The notes: generated by a model not told the origin, from the letters alone. A DNA stretch of 64,000 bases from SZUA-547 sp963669315 (GCA_963669315.1 OY770021.1:2666001-2730000), one strand, 5' to 3'; shown: positions 51,045-61,284, counted from the stretch's first letter. A program made the numbers and translations.

Positions 51045-52376
51045 CTACTCGTGTTTCGCTCGTATCGCCGCCACGCGCTTCTCCATCGCCGCCGCCTCCT
51101 CCTCGCGGCCGGTCTCGCGGAGGGCGTCGGCATGCAGCTCGAGGATATCGACGATGCCCGGATGGTCCGGTCCAAGAATCTTTTCAAAAATCGCGGATGC
51201 GCGTTCAATGTACTGTTCGGCCTCAACGTAGCGACCTTGGAGTCTGTGAACATCCGAGAGGGCGCCAAGGCTTTCCGCCACTTTAAAATGATTGATGCCA
51301 AACGCATTTTCCCTAATCGCCAACGCCCGCTTGAAGAGCGACTCAGCTTTGGCGTGTTCGTCTAATCTACTGTAGTGCGCCGCCAAGTTTTGAAGGCTCT
51401 GCGCCGTCTTCGGATGGTCAGGTCCATACGTCTTCTCCACAATCGCCAGCGCACGCTTGAAGAGTGGCCCCGACTTGGCGTAGTCGCCTTGCTCATCGTA
51501 AACCACCGCAAGGTTATTTATGCTCACCGCGACGTCCGGATGCTCCGGCCCCAGCGCCGCCTCATCGATCGCCAGCGCGCGACGAAGAAGCGGTTCGGCC
51601 TCGCTTAATTCGCCTTGAGCCATGTAGAGATCCGCCAATTGACCAAGAGCCGTCGCCACCGCCGAATGCTCCGGCCCCAACGTTTTTTCCACGATCGCAA
51701 GAGAGCGGCGACTAAGGGGCAGAGCCTTGGCGTGTTCGCCTTGATTTTGGTAGACATCCGCCAAGTTGTAGAGGCTCTGTGCAACCTTCAGATTCTCCGG
51801 CCCGAAGGCCTTCTCGCGGATCGTCAGCGCGCGACGGTGAAGCGGCTCGGCCTCACTGTATTTTCTCTGAGCGCGATAGAGTTCCGCCAGAAAACTGAGG
51901 CTGGTCGCTATATCCGGGTGCTCCGGCCCCAGCGTTTTTTCCACGATCGCAAGGGAGCGGCGACTAAGGGGCAGAGCCTCGGCGTATTCGCCTTGATTTT
52001 GGTAGACCGTCGCCAAGTTGTGGAGACTCTGTGCGACCTTCAGATGCTCCGGACCCAGCGTCTTCTCCCGGATAGCCAGAGCGCGTTCATGAAGCGGTTC
52101 AGCTTCGGCGTATTCATATAGATTATTGTAGGTAGACCCCAGATTATTGAGCATGGAGGCCGTGTATGGGTCTTCCGGGCCGAACTCCGCTTCGCTCAAC
52201 CGCACCGCTTCAGCGGCGAATGGCAAAGCTTCTGCAAAACGTCTTTGCTGGAAAAGGGCGGAATAGCGCTCGAAAGCCTCTTGTAAGGTTGGTGATTGCC
52301 CGTAAGCCACGCCAGAGCCATGCGCCAGCCACGACAAGGCGAGCGCAAAGCTGAAGAGCGTGTTTCGAAACTGCAT
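51045..52376 (-). CDS. Secreted kinesin-light-chain-type TPR protein
   Basis: A 443-residue protein with a signal peptide (about residues 1-26, ending GVAYGQS) followed by about nine 42-residue tetratricopeptide repeats of the type GPEHPxVAxSLxNLA with YAEALPLxxRALAIxEKTL. It lacks a CHAT peptidase domain and any enzyme motif, so it is likely a protein-binding scaffold in the periplasm. At DNA level about 130 bases are almost duplicated 252 bases apart (from 51668 and from 51920), which is exactly two repeats and shows recent internal duplication. It sits in the accessory-like region after the tRNA. Confidence 0.85.
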   Translation of the reverse strand: MQFRNTLFSFALALSWLAHGSGVAYGQSPTLQEAFERYSALFQQRRFAEALPFAAEAVRLSEAEFGPEDPYTASMLNNLGSTYNNLYEYAEAEPLHERALAIREKTLGPEHLKVAQSLHNLATVYQNQGEYAEALPLSRRSLAIVEKTLGPEHPDIATSLSFLAELYRAQRKYSEAEPLHRRALTIREKAFGPENLKVAQSLYNLADVYQNQGEHAKALPLSRRSLAIVEKTLGPEHSAVATALGQLADLYMAQGELSEAEPLLRRALAIDEAALGPEHPDVAVSINNLAVVYDEQGDYAKSGPLFKRALAIVEKTYGPDHPKTAQSLQNLAAHYSRLDEHAKAESLFKRALAIRENAFGINHFKVAESLGALSDVHRLQGRYVEAEQYIERASAIFEKILGPDHPGIVDILELHADALRETGREEEAAAMEKRVAAIRAKHE

Positions 52377-52617
52377 GTTCTCAGCCTTTCAGCGCTTAAA
52401 CATCAGTCGAAAGTTTCCGAGCAGTGTACCAAATGGCTACTGCGGAAGCGACTCGGAAGGAGCTGCCCGCCTGACTAGACGACGTCGCTTCTGGCGCATT
52501 GCAACCGTCTGGAAACAGCGCAGCATCCTGCACTTTGGGCTCTAAGCCGCTGATCAGACTACTCGTCGATCAAGGCGGCTTCGGGTCAGGAGCAGTTATT
52601 ACGGCTTGATCTGGCGA

Positions 52618-52644
52618 TGTCCGCTTTTGCGGGGAAAGCAGACG
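52618..52644. repeat. Small palindromic repeat, copy 3
   Basis: TGTCCGCTTT and AAAGCAGACG around a 7-base spacer; same family as the copies at 50847 and 50938, with one C-A mismatch and an end mismatch. Confidence 0.55.
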
Positions 52645-52782
52645 CTAAAGCCCCGTGAGCGCGGTTGGACAGGCAAGGCAGGCCGACGAGAAGTTCATTT
52701 GTCACGGCATCAAATGGTGAGCATGTCGCCGAAGCCAATGGTATCATATGAAGCTGAACATCACGGTATTGCCGGCAATACG

Positions 52783-53232
52783 ATGGCCAAACGAGGCACC
52801 AGAGCATTCTCAGACGTCGCTGAGCTAGAACGTCAGATCCAAGAGTATTTCGATGGCCTCTGGGAAACTCGTAGTGTCCGGCGGCGGGTTAAAGGCAAGG
52901 ATGTCTTAGTGACGGAACGCGTTCAGCTGCCCCCTACCTTGTCCGGTCTGGCCGTTCACCTCGATGTCTCGCGCAACACGCTCCTCAATTACTCAAAGCG
53001 CGACGAGTTTGTGCACGTCATCGCGCGCGCGAAGCAACGGATCGCCGCGTATCTGGAGCAGGCGCTCTTTCGGCGCGAAACGGCTAAGGGCGCGATGTTC
53101 TTGCTGCGGGTGAACCATGGATATGGCCGAAAAGATCAAGAGCACTGCGCAAAACATCCTTCCTTTAAAATCGTTGTGGAGAAACCGCCACAGCGGGCTC
53201 CGGAGGAGTATGTTCGCTGGTCTCCTGAGTAA
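52783..53232 (+). CDS. Terminase-small-subunit-like phage DNA-packaging protein
   Basis: A 149-residue protein with the appearance of small terminase subunits: an N-terminal helical part (FSDVAELERQIQEYFDGLWET), then PTLSGLAVHLDVSRNTLLNYSKRDEFVHVIARAKQRIAAYLEQALF (helix-turn-helix-like DNA recognition) and AKGAMFLLRVNHGYGRKDQ, close to the GAIFALKNxxGWKD end of the family. The frame is open back to 52606; the ATG at 52783 is the most family-like start but has no clear ribosome site. No large terminase or capsid gene follows, so it is probably a prophage remnant. Confidence 0.6.
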   Translation: MAKRGTRAFSDVAELERQIQEYFDGLWETRSVRRRVKGKDVLVTERVQLPPTLSGLAVHLDVSRNTLLNYSKRDEFVHVIARAKQRIAAYLEQALFRRETAKGAMFLLRVNHGYGRKDQEHCAKHPSFKIVVEKPPQRAPEEYVRWSPE

Positions 53233-53608
53233 TGCCCGTTGGCGAGCCGAAAGTGCTCGATCAAATTCGGTCCATTCGAAACTTTCGAAAGCGACAAAAA
53301 TGATGAACGGCAGCGCGGACTATAGGCCTATAACGCGGAGTGTTGGACTCGTGGGCAGCGGTAAGCCCGCTTCGGGCGTGAAGCAGTTCTTCCCTGCAGT
53401 CCACACCAGTGTCTCGTTTGGGTATTAACGCGCGCGAGGCTCGCAATTGCCGGCCGGTCGTGGCCTTCGTCGCTTGAGCTTTTTGTTTGCTCCGCTCCTC
53501 CGGCCACGCCCTCACAGCGCCAAGTTTCCTCTACGCCTACAGAGAGTGGTTATATTAGCGTGCCATGTCAGAACCCGTCGCCGACCCCGAAAATGCCCTG
53601 ACGGGTTC
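53233..53608. other. Intergenic region between the terminase-like gene and the HTH cassette
   Basis: 376 bases with no gene I can support. A perfect 12-bp palindrome (TATAGGCCTATA, 53321-53332) is present. A minus-strand frame (53261-53515, starting MRAWPEERSKQ) is open but lacks family features and is left out. Confidence 0.4.
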
Positions 53609-54088
53609 TCACACGGTACATAACCTGCCTCCTCGGTTCTCATACGGCACCGTCACATCCCCAATATGTGCCGTCTCGGTACCGAGACTCTGTTTTTTGA
53701 GCGGCTTGTCAGGTCGCCAGTCGCGCCAGTCGTTGGTCGCAGGGCGGCCGTCCATCCTCTTCGTGGTCAGGGCCCACTCGGTCGCTTTGCGCCCATACCA
53801 TTGGCCGCGTTTAACCATCAGGATGAAGCCCTTCTCCTCCAACTCTGCAAACGCGCGGCTCGCCGACGATTTACTTACACCAAGCAACTCGGCCGCAACG
53901 TTCAGGCTCAAGTGCAACTTACCGTTGTTGCCGCCGTGAAAGCGTGAATGAAGTTCGAGAAAGACCTTCACCGCTGGCCCGCTCAGAGACCGCCAGGCCG
54001 CGCTGTTGAGCATGGAGTAAGAGAGGGGGGCGTATTGCCCGCCCTCATTGCGGCCCTGCTTGTTGACCTTGGCTCCCTTCCTCGCCAT
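53609..54088 (-). CDS. Helix-turn-helix protein of a phage/plasmid-type cassette
   Basis: A 159-residue protein beginning MARKGAKVNKQGRNEGGQYAPLSYSML at the ATG 54086-54088. The segments SGPAVKVFLELHSRF and LSLNVAAELLGVSKSSASRAFAELEEKGFI give a winged-helix DNA-binding domain. The end is basic and polar. Function unknown; replication initiation or regulation of a mobile element are possible. Its start overlaps the stop of the next gene (ATGA), so it is the third gene of a translationally coupled cassette. Confidence 0.68.
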   Translation of the reverse strand: MARKGAKVNKQGRNEGGQYAPLSYSMLNSAAWRSLSGPAVKVFLELHSRFHGGNNGKLHLSLNVAAELLGVSKSSASRAFAELEEKGFILMVKRGQWYGRKATEWALTTKRMDGRPATNDWRDWRPDKPLKKQSLGTETAHIGDVTVPYENRGGRLCTV

Positions 54089-54378
54089 CACTCGCTTCCC
54101 TTGCCGTAGAACGGGTTCACGCCCATACGGAAGGGCCAGAGCGCGCAGGAGACGGCCACGCACTTGCGAACCTCCGCCACCTGTCCCCCGCTGCAATCCA
54201 CGCAGTTTGCCCGGATCGCCTTGATCGGGCTTTCCGGGTGCCTCAGTTCGCGAAGAACGCCAACCGGAATTTTTCGAGGCAGTCTGCCCACTTTTTCGCC
54301 CCCATCGGCCGCATACGGCGAGGGTTCGAGCAAGCGGGCGTAGCGCCCGCTCCCCTTTTTGCCTTTCGTCCCCATCAT
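54088..54378 (-). CDS. Small unknown protein with a cysteine motif
   Basis: A 96-residue basic protein. The C-terminal half carries CVDCSGGQVAEVRKCVAVSC, a CxxC...CxxxxxC pattern likely to bind zinc, followed by ALWPFRMGVNPFYGKG. It resembles small uncharacterised proteins of mobile regions. It overlaps both neighbours by four bases (ATGA), so all three genes are read as one unit. Two tandem ATG codons are possible starts. Confidence 0.62.
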   Translation of the reverse strand: MMGTKGKKGSGRYARLLEPSPYAADGGEKVGRLPRKIPVGVLRELRHPESPIKAIRANCVDCSGGQVAEVRKCVAVSCALWPFRMGVNPFYGKGSE

Positions 54379-54755
54379 GCGGCCTCCGACGTCTGATCGG
54401 CCTCGATCAGATAGACCGCGCCGTGAAGGACATACCGCGCATGACGGCCTGGAAACGTCCCGCTGCGCCCCTCATGGACTGTCTCGAAGTCGAGGCCCAT
54501 CCGGCGCAGCTTGAAGACGTAGGCTGACCAGAGCGGGCCGGGCACCTCAATCGGCGTTACGCCGCGCGTGCCAGAATTAACCAGTTCGCGCAACGCCCAG
54601 GCGTCCGGGGCTTTCGATTGTGAAGGCAGAGACGGGCGATCTGTTTTCGAGGTGAGCGCCCAGGCCCGGCGGTCAAGGTTTTCAATTCCAAGTGCTGAGT
54701 TGGCCTCAGCAGCAACACACAGTAGCGCCCAAGTTCTTCCATCGACGAGCCGCAA
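54375..54755 (-). CDS. Winged-helix-like protein, first gene of the cassette
   Basis: A 126-residue open frame. The region from about residue 50 (DAWALRELVNSGTRGVTPIEVPGPLWSAYVFKLRRMGLDFETVHE, then FPGRHARYVLHG) is winged-helix-like and resembles small phage/plasmid proteins. The start is uncertain: the frame begins at a TTG (54753-54755) and no Shine-Dalgarno was found. Its stop overlaps the next gene by ATGA. The 103-bp gap to the divergent LysM gene probably holds both promoters. Confidence 0.55.
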   Translation of the reverse strand: MRLVDGRTWALLCVAAEANSALGIENLDRRAWALTSKTDRPSLPSQSKAPDAWALRELVNSGTRGVTPIEVPGPLWSAYVFKLRRMGLDFETVHEGRSGTFPGRHARYVLHGAVYLIEADQTSEAA

Positions 54756-54858
54756 AGATGAGAAAGAAATCCGGAAATCTGCCTGTTATAGTGAACGCCT
54801 AATCAACGCCGAGCGACTAGCAACGGTTTTGCGCCAGACGAAGCTAAAGGGGAACACA

Positions 54859-55566
54859 ATGGCGAAGATGACGTCGAACACGAAGCAGATACGGGGACTG
54901 TGGGTGGTTGAATACATCGTCGAAAAGGAAGACTGCCTTTGGAACATTGTTAAGAAAGCAGGGTTCCCGGCCAAGAGTTGGAAAAAACACTATGACGCGC
55001 CCTACAACGCCAATTTTAAGAAGAAGCTTTCCAAGGAAAAGCGTAAGCCGGACCTTATATACAAGGGAGAAAAATTCTGGCTCCCGAAATACAAAAAGGA
55101 AGATTGTCAAAGATCAGTCAAATACATTATTACGTTAGAAAAGAAAATAGGTGAAAACTTAAAAACGCAGAAGCGTCTTTGGGAGCATATTGTAAAAATG
55201 GAAAAGGGCATGGATAAGGATTCGGCCCGATATGCGCCCAAGGTTAAAGAAATAAAGAAGAACATTGAGGAGCAGGAAAAGAGGTTGGATCAATGCTATT
55301 CCATCGCTGAAGGCGAGGACGATCCCTACGCCGTCGGATTTACCGCCTATCTGTGTGAGACTGGCCGAGTAAAACAGGAGTTAAAGAAGGCGAAGAAAGA
55401 TCTGAATGAAGCGGCAAAGGCTGAGAAAAGTGACATTGAGGCGCGGAAGAAGGTCATAAAGAAAATTCAGATAAAGCTGAAAGCCTATGACCAAGAACTG
55501 GTCAAGACCGCTAAGCTGATCGGAAAGAGCAAAACCGAAGCCCAAATGATGTGCAAGAAGTACTGA
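54859..55566 (+). CDS. LysM-like, Lys-rich coiled-coil protein
   Basis: A 235-residue protein; the ATG at 54859 has AAAGGGGAA upstream. Residues about 15-77 look like a divergent LysM domain (YIVEKEDCLWNIVKKAGF ... DLIYKGEKFWLPK). The rest is a long coiled coil with EEQEKRLDQC, LKKAKKDLNEAAKAEKSDIEARKKVI and two short breaks. Lys makes up 51 of 235 residues, and the gene is clearly more AT-rich than its neighbours. There is no signal peptide. The function is unknown; binding of peptidoglycan-like glycans and assembly into a rod are possible. It lies between the phage-like cassette and an IS3 fragment. Confidence 0.68.
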   Translation: MAKMTSNTKQIRGLWVVEYIVEKEDCLWNIVKKAGFPAKSWKKHYDAPYNANFKKKLSKEKRKPDLIYKGEKFWLPKYKKEDCQRSVKYIITLEKKIGENLKTQKRLWEHIVKMEKGMDKDSARYAPKVKEIKKNIEEQEKRLDQCYSIAEGEDDPYAVGFTAYLCETGRVKQELKKAKKDLNEAAKAEKSDIEARKKVIKKIQIKLKAYDQELVKTAKLIGKSKTEAQMMCKKY

Positions 55567-55687
55567 TCGTAGATTGCTGAGAACCTGATGCGGTCGGAGC
55601 TGACGCCGACCGAGCCTCCCGACTCCACATAGAAGCGAGGGGCGATTAGCCAACTGGCAGCCTCATCTGATTGGTCCGGGTGGATTG

Positions 55688-55888
55688 TTAGTTCATGATC
55701 GGTCTTGGGGCCATTGAGACGATGGCCACTGGCGTTGGTTGGCGGTAACCGAGTGCGCTGTGTGGCCTCGCGGTGTTGTAGTGAAGTCTCCAGCTCTCGA
55801 CTATGATATGAGCCTCTCGGAGCGAAAAGAATATCTCTCCGTTCAGGCGCTCATCTCTGAGCCTGGCGTCGATGCTTTGGTGCCCCAA
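55688..55888 (-). pseudogene. IS3-family transposase ORFB, C-terminal fragment
   Basis: The minus strand reads QSIDARLRDERLNGEIFFSLREA followed by HYNTARPHSALGYRQPTPVA, the C-terminal end of IS3-family ORFB with the third catalytic Glu region. The N-terminal two thirds with the two Asp residues are absent, so it is a remnant. Clear terminal inverted repeats were not identified. Confidence 0.8.
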
Positions 55889-55997
55889 GGTTTCGGTTTG
55901 GTGGTGCGGAAAAACTGATTGAGCGCATTCTTTAGGAGTTCAGCACCACCTAGGACTTCTCTCCCTCACGGTGCGCTGTCCCGGCGCACATTTGGAT

Positions 55998-56195
55998 CGT
56001 GGATTATACCTCTTCAGAGCGGGGTTGGAGAACACCTTCGCCCACTCTTAGCCACACACGCTTAGAGATCACCTGAGAGCGCCACTGAAGGCACTCACGG
56101 CCTTGATCTGTCAGAAGGGCACCGTGTGAGAAACTGGCCCTCACGAGGGCTCTGAGGCGACCTCCAGATTGCATGTCTGGGGCTCACGCCATATC
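55998..56195. repeat. Diverged non-coding repeat, copy A
   Basis: Shares four ordered blocks with copy B at 61447-61645: CGTGGATTATAC, GCGGGGTTGGAG, CACACGCTTAGAGATCACCTGA and GACCTCCAGATTG...TCTGGGG. The third and fourth blocks are 104 bases apart in both copies. The sequence between blocks differs, as expected for a structured RNA or for shared ends of a decayed element. It lies between the IS3 fragment and groES. Confidence 0.6.
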
Positions 56196-56358
56196 CGCGT
56201 CTCGTCCAAGACGGACATCGGTAATCCGCTGGCATGTTAAAATCATGAATGCTAAAGTTTATAGATTGAGTGAACCCAACGTGTCCGCGTGTCCGCGTGT
56301 CCGGGATCAGGGTCAAGAGCCACCATGATTTATTCAGCTATCTCAAGGGAGCGTTTTC

Positions 56359-56646
56359 ATGAGCTTTGCACCTCTGCATGATCGCGTGCTTGTCCGCCGC
56401 CTCGAAGGCGAAGAGAAAACCGCCGGCGGACTTATCATCCCAGACTCGGCTAAGGAGAAGCCTCAGGAGGGCGAAGTGATCGCCGTCGGCGAGGGCGCAC
56501 GCAAGGACTCGGGCGAGTTGATCCCGGTGGCCGTCAAGGCGGGCGACCGCGTTCTGATCGGAAAGTGGTCCGGCACAGAGGTCAAGATCGACGGCGAAGA
56601 GTTGCTGATCATGAAAGAGGGCGACATTCTCGGGATCATCACTTAG
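56359..56646 (+). CDS. groES: Co-chaperonin GroES
   Basis: The 10-kDa lid of the GroEL chamber. At 95 residues, MSFAPLHDRVLVRRLEGEEKTAGGLIIPDSAKEKP (with the mobile loop) and VLIGKWSGTEVKIDGEELLIMKE are diagnostic. AAGGGAGCG precedes the ATG. It is followed by groEL after 84 bp. No CIRCE (TTAGCACTC inverted repeat) was found within about 300 bp upstream. Confidence 0.97.
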   Translation: MSFAPLHDRVLVRRLEGEEKTAGGLIIPDSAKEKPQEGEVIAVGEGARKDSGELIPVAVKAGDRVLIGKWSGTEVKIDGEELLIMKEGDILGIIT

Positions 56647-56730
56647 CACTGCGCCGCAAGTTCGCGCTTCAGACGCTAAGGCGGAAAATCCTTAGAACGA
56701 AACCGACATCTCTACGAGGAGCAACCGAAA

Positions 56731-58362
<1,632 letters not shown>

Positions 58363-58670
58363 TCGCGCAGCGCGTCTAGGCCAAATCCGGCGCCAGCGCG
58401 TAGCTTTTCCGTCCGCGTCAGGATCAAGGGCGCTAGGCTCGACACGCCAGAGCCGGATCAGTTTCTTCTCCCTGGCTAAGCTTCAGTACCTGACGTCCGA
58501 GTTCCATACGCTGAAAGCCGGATATGCGGGCCTTTCCTGGCTTTCACGGCAGCCGCACCAATGGCCGGTTTCATCGCTTTCGAACTATTGCACTGGAGTG
58601 TCGCGTCTGGTCTGTGATCCGGATCCACGATGGTCGTGAACCTGATTGAGAGTTGGGAGGAATTTTGCGC

Positions 58671-60017
58671 GTGGGGACAAGGAACGACCTTGACGGCCTG
58701 ATCCGCTTCATCGGCAGCGACGACGTGTGGAGCGAACGGCTGGCCGATGTCATTGATGAACATCTGCTGCCCGCCATGGAAGAGTTCGACATCGATTTCG
58801 AGGAACTCGGAGACATCCTTGGCGAGACATGGCCGATGGTCCTGTGGGGATGCGCCTTTGAGGATTTCCTCGGAAGGTCCTACGGGGCGGACGGGCAGAA
58901 TATTGTCGATCTCTATCTCAAGCGTCGGGGCTGGAAGGAGACTGTCCTGAACCGGGCCTACATCGAGGGTCTGCGGGACGCGCCGGTCAGCCTTTACGAG
59001 GTGAGCGAGATCAAACCGGGCGAGTCCATGGTGCTGACCGACCACCTGACCGATGCCGAGCCCGTTACGGTCCGCGAGAAAAGCGCAACCCGGACGCTGA
59101 AGCCGTGGGACCGCATCGCCGTGCGCGTGGTTCCACAGCGGGATCACTATGTCATTTCGGGCGCATTGCTGCCCTTCTCACCTGAGGCGGCCGACCTCCT
59201 GACCGAGGTGTTGAGGGACTCCCTGAACTTTGGGAACCGGAAGAATCTGCGCCTCTCTGCCGACCAATTGCGCCAATGCGCGCCGCTCTTCGCCAATGCC
59301 TGGCTCTTCGACTGCTTGCCGAGGGCGCTCGACCCCGAACCGATGCAGCTTGCCAACGCCGAGGGCGACGATCTGGTGTTCCACGACCTGCGTTTTCCCC
59401 TGGCTTCGGGCGTCCTACAAAGAGATGTGGTGGCTAGGATGGCACAGGCGCCGACACTTGAACCGGCAGGGCCGAAGATCTGGAACTGGCTGGCGGCGGA
59501 TGGGGCGCCTGCCAACAGACCGAGTGGCGGTGTCCTCCTTGGTCAGGCTATTTCCGGAGCCACCGTCTTGGGCATGTTGGAGCTAAAGGGGAAGGCGCTG
59601 ACCCTGTCTGTCAACTCGGCCGCCCGAGCTGAACGCGGCGAGGCAATGATCATGAACGTGCTCGGAGACCTCCTGAAACCACCGCTGACCACGATCCGGA
59701 CGGTCGAGCAGATGATGGCGGATCGAGACCTAAGCAGCGGCCTCCAGGATGAGGACGAGATACCGCCGGAGATCGCCCGGCAGATCGCTCATGACCACAT
59801 GGACCGGCACTACCGCGACACGCTCGACCAGCCCGTCCCGGCGCTCGACGGCAAAACGCCCCGTCAGGCCGTGCGCAGTGTCGCCGGTCGAAAGAATGTC
59901 GTCGAATGGCTGAAGCTGATCGAGAACCGGAGTGCGAGCCGAACTGGCACGCCGTTGGCCGAGTATGACTTCGGATGGATGTGGGAGGCGCTTGGCGTCG
60001 CTGAGGAGAGGCGCTGA
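58671..60017 (+). CDS. Unknown 448-residue soluble protein
   Basis: No family is recognised with confidence. The GTG at 58671 has GGGAGG 10 bases upstream; TTG codons at 58653 and 58665 are alternatives. The N-terminal part is acidic and helical (DDVWSERLADVIDEHLLPAMEEF), the middle has a beta-like stretch ending YVISGALLPFS, and the C-terminal about 75 residues (DHMDRHYRDTLDQPVPALDGKTPRQAVRS) contain a P-ALDGKTPRxAV pattern seen in some MbcA/SecC-type small domains. There is no signal peptide and no TM segment. It follows groEL by about 300 bp. Confidence 0.55.
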   Translation: MGTRNDLDGLIRFIGSDDVWSERLADVIDEHLLPAMEEFDIDFEELGDILGETWPMVLWGCAFEDFLGRSYGADGQNIVDLYLKRRGWKETVLNRAYIEGLRDAPVSLYEVSEIKPGESMVLTDHLTDAEPVTVREKSATRTLKPWDRIAVRVVPQRDHYVISGALLPFSPEAADLLTEVLRDSLNFGNRKNLRLSADQLRQCAPLFANAWLFDCLPRALDPEPMQLANAEGDDLVFHDLRFPLASGVLQRDVVARMAQAPTLEPAGPKIWNWLAADGAPANRPSGGVLLGQAISGATVLGMLELKGKALTLSVNSAARAERGEAMIMNVLGDLLKPPLTTIRTVEQMMADRDLSSGLQDEDEIPPEIARQIAHDHMDRHYRDTLDQPVPALDGKTPRQAVRSVAGRKNVVEWLKLIENRSASRTGTPLAEYDFGWMWEALGVAEERR

Positions 60018-60849
60018 TGCCCCGAATCCAGACCTAAGGCGGGCGATACCGTGCGATGTCGTTCCCTGGACAAGAAGATTTTGTTGCGATTGTCGCAAAC
60101 TTTCTCGACGTTGTCGCGCATCTTTCCGGACCTTCGCTGCGCGCTACACGCACGACCGAGATGCGGGACGATGCGGTTACCTGAGTAGTTTGGTTAGGTG
60201 ACCGGAGGTGATCCCTAAACCGACGCTACGCGTCTCCGCCTGACGGATCATGTCCGGGTAGTGTCACTACCTTCAATTCTCCGCACATTCTTAGGCGGCG
60301 CGGCGAACTAGTACGCCCTGTTTCGAACTGGCGGCGGCACGTGGACGGACTAATCGCAAACCATAGAGACCTTTATATAGTTCAGGTCGCATTATTCTCC
60401 CCAAGTAGGCACCGCGCGTTAACCTAAACTTAGTTCACAGATTGGCGTGTCAACCGACTGATTAAGTGGGAGTTACTTGTGAGAAGTATCAAGCCTCAGC
60501 ATACACACACTAACTCCCTCGCCACCCTCCCCCGGCGAGGGGGTCGCCCTTCGCCCCTGGCGCCCGCATTCTCCAACGCGCCACTGCGCGGTGATTTTCT
60601 CCGCCGCTATGGCGTCTACGCCGACTGCCCGCGGTGCGGCCACGGGAGCTACGTCAGCGGCGCTGATGCGCGCCAAGACGAACCGGCGAGCAGGGAACTT
60701 CAACCGCTCCAGGGGCTTGCTTTTAATATCTGCCCCTCAAATAACTGTTGTGTGAAACTAAAGTAAAACCTTGGACGATAATTGGTTATTTCTGCGACAG
60801 TTTGGTAATTTTGCACATGATTGGTCGGAAAGAGTACGGGACGAGGATT
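60018..60849. other. Gene-poor region before the secreted protein gene
   Basis: About 830 bases. AT-rich patches occur around 60380-60480. A 9-bp hairpin sits at 60176-60202. The stretch 60520-60740 is open in opposite frames (plus 60479-60766, minus 60473-60703) without family features, and neither frame is annotated. Nothing else is identifiable. Confidence 0.45.
60176..60202. repeat. Hairpin repeat, copy 1
   Basis: GTTACCTGA and TTAGGTGAC pair through nine bases (two G-U pairs) around GTAGTTTGG. The second copy is at 61736-61762. Confidence 0.6.
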
Positions 60850-61284
60850 ATGGACATTGGACGAGCAAGCGCGCTTGTAGCGGGACTGGTTGTCGGGGTC
60901 TTCGGTGTTGCCCTGACGAGCTCACAGAGCGTATTGGCGGCCGACAAGTATGATAGTATCGCTGCGGCTGAAGTCATTCACGTGAATGGCGGTCCGGCGG
61001 GCGCCGAGATCACGCTGGATCGCCCGCAAGGACACAAGATTCAGTTTCTGAGAGGTGGCGCGGCCCGCGTGTCGATCTGGGACGGGAGGCGTCATCGTCC
61101 CAATGTGTTCACTGCAGTTGAAAGCCGCGAGGGTTCTCGCATTTGTTTAGCGCGCACGCGGGGCTGGACCGGTGGCTGCCTGACCTTCAGCTCAAACGGA
61201 CATACACTCAGGTGCCAATTTCTTTGGAATAACGGCGCGAGGGGAGAAACAATCTGCAACGTCCGACCGATGGGTGAAAGCTGA
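60850..61284 (+). CDS. Secreted four-cysteine protein of unknown function
   Basis: A 144-residue protein. The ATG at 60850 after GACGAGGAT begins a signal peptide (MDIGRASALVAGLVVGVFGV ... VLAADKYD). The mature part has four cysteines (RICLAR, GGCLTF, LRCQF, ETICNV) that could form two disulfides, and an Arg-rich middle. No family is recognised. It is flanked on both sides by gene-poor, repeat-bearing DNA. Confidence 0.55.
   Translation: MDIGRASALVAGLVVGVFGVALTSSQSVLAADKYDSIAAAEVIHVNGGPAGAEITLDRPQGHKIQFLRGGAARVSIWDGRRHRPNVFTAVESREGSRICLARTRGWTGGCLTFSSNGHTLRCQFLWNNGARGETICNVRPMGES

Noticed and set aside
56095..56316. 73-residue minus-strand frame before groES
   Set aside because: It lies inside and beside the non-coding repeat, lacks a ribosome site, and the frame is not preserved in copy B.
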